NCBI GenBank assembly: GCA_002478485.1 | Contig: DLOL01000088.1 | Location: 9,472 to 15,465, forward strand | Source of the DNA: Eubacteriaceae bacterium UBA7485 | Lineage (GTDB): Bacteria; Bacillota; Clostridia; Eubacteriales; Eubacteriaceae | Direction of reading: 5' to 3' | Length of the DNA: 5,994 nucleotides | In this document: piece after piece, positions 5,317 through 5,994 of the stretch | Numbering within the stretch: position 1 is the stretch's first letter | Layout of the letters: each line of letters opens with the position of its first letter | Translations under genes and position numbers: made by a program | Notes under the pieces: model-generated | Told to the model about the DNA's origin: nothing | The model's database searches: none | What the model saw: only the letters and a program-made list of their open reading frames with translations

Positions 5317-5994
5317 ATGCTTCCTATGCCAAACCCGGTCGCGTTCACCCTTTTCGGCCTAGAAATCCGCTGGTATGCCATCACGATGGTCCTCGGGATA
5401 GGCGCGGGTATCGCGCTGGCGATCAAAAGAACCAAAAGATGGGGAATTACAGAGGATGACTTTTACGATTTTACTCTCCTTGAGATCCCGATTTGTATTT
5501 TAGCTTCAAGAGCTTACTATGTCATTTTTAACTGGAGTTACTACAGCGCGCATCCGGATCAGATTCTCGCCTTTCGAAAGGGCGGGCTTGCTATTCACGG
5601 AACCATCATCGCCTGCCTGATTGTAGCCTACTTTTTCTGCCGGGCAAAGAAGATTCCGTTTTTCAAACTCGTGGATATGACGATCCCGTCCCTGGCGCTC
5701 GGACAGGCGATCGGACGCTGGGGAAATTATTTTAATATGGAGGCCCATGGAAGGGCCACAAACGTGCCCTGGGCGATCCCTGTTCTTGAAAGCGGACAGG
5801 TTGTTTATGTCCATCCGACTTTTTTCTATGAGTCGGTCTGTGATCTGCTCATCATGTTGTTTCTTCTGTGGTATGAAAAGAACAAGGAAGAATACTACGG
5901 AGAGGGACTTGCCTGGTACCTGATCCTCTATTCGACGGCACGATTCTTCATTGAAGGCATGCGCACCGATCCGCTGATGTTCTTAGGCCTCCGG
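5317..5994 (+). CDS. lgt: Prolipoprotein diacylglyceryl transferase Lgt, 3'-truncated by window edge
   Basis: Lgt transfers diacylglycerol from phosphatidylglycerol to the lipobox cysteine of prelipoproteins, the first step of lipoprotein maturation, in the cytoplasmic membrane. The frame is open from ATG 5317 to the window end, giving 226 residues with no stop; family members are about 250-290, so a short C-terminal part is missing. Several hydrophobic stretches fit the multi-spanning topology (about 20-36, 52-72, 93-108, 120-134, 174-185). Diagnostic elements are GGLAIHG (89-95, with the conserved His94), the Lgt signature GRWGNYFNMEAHG (133-145) with its Arg, Asn and Glu, HPTFFYES (166-173), and RFFIEGMRTDPLM (209-221). 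The signature has Met141 where Bacillus-like proteins often have Gln; the key residues remain. It follows the response regulator by 60 bases with its own promoter and RBS. Whether downstream genes are co-transcribed cannot be seen. Confidence 0.96.
   Translation, partial: MLPMPNPVAFTLFGLEIRWYAITMVLGIGAGIALAIKRTKRWGITEDDFYDFTLLEIPICILASRAYYVIFNWSYYSAHPDQILAFRKGGLAIHGTIIACLIVAYFFCRAKKIPFFKLVDMTIPSLALGQAIGRWGNYFNMEAHGRATNVPWAIPVLESGQVVYVHPTFFYESVCDLLIMLFLLWYEKNKEEYYGEGLAWYLILYSTARFFIEGMRTDPLMFLGLR

Noticed and set aside
5268..5459. A 63-codon plus-strand frame across the start of lgt
   Set aside because: It overlaps lgt in another frame, has no RBS or recognisable motif, and the lgt frame carries the diagnostic Lgt residues.
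5506..5814. A 102-codon minus-strand frame opposite lgt
   Set aside because: It is an antisense shadow of a conserved membrane-enzyme gene, with no RBS and no family resemblance.

Overview
This is an ordinary chromosomal stretch from a low-to-mid GC Bacillota (Firmicutes) bacterium, probably an anaerobic Clostridia- or Negativicutes-type lineage. The evidence is the gene order tlyA-nadK-argR-recN, the strong AGGAGGTG-type ribosome binding sites, the Firmicute-style Lgt and OmpR/PhoB sequences, and a PduL-type phosphotransacylase. I cannot name a genus. All seven protein genes lie on the + strand and both window edges cut through a gene. I see no rRNA, tRNA, CRISPR array, insertion sequence or prophage gene.

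Region 1 (1-3624) is a tightly packed four-gene operon. It holds the 3' two thirds of a TlyA-family rRNA methyltransferase, NAD kinase, the arginine repressor ArgR and the DNA-repair ATPase RecN. The junctions are an 8-base overlap, a 4-base ATGA overlap and a zero-base abutment, so translation is probably coupled along the whole message. This is the known Firmicute dxs-tlyA-(nadK)-argR-recN neighbourhood. The products serve ribosome modification, NADP supply, arginine-responsive regulation and double-strand-break repair.

Region 2 (3625-4533) is a single-gene unit. A 122-base spacer carries an extended -10 promoter and a strong RBS, followed by pduL and a textbook intrinsic terminator with a perfect 13-bp stem. 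The PduL looks catalytically complete and has no encapsulation-type N-terminal extension. It carries a charged C-terminal tail and has strongly selected arginine codons. It is best read as a free-standing, well-expressed phosphate acyltransferase of fermentative acyl-CoA/acyl-phosphate metabolism, not a microcompartment part.

Region 3 (4534-5994) holds an OmpR/PhoB-family response regulator with no partner histidine kinase in view. After 60 bases containing a credible promoter comes lgt, the prolipoprotein diacylglyceryl transferase, which is cut by the right edge.

Nothing here looks like an undescribed system. The points most worth a second look are pduL occupying the place after recN where sporulating relatives carry spoIVB-spo0A, the tail and codon use of PduL, and the kinase-less response regulator.
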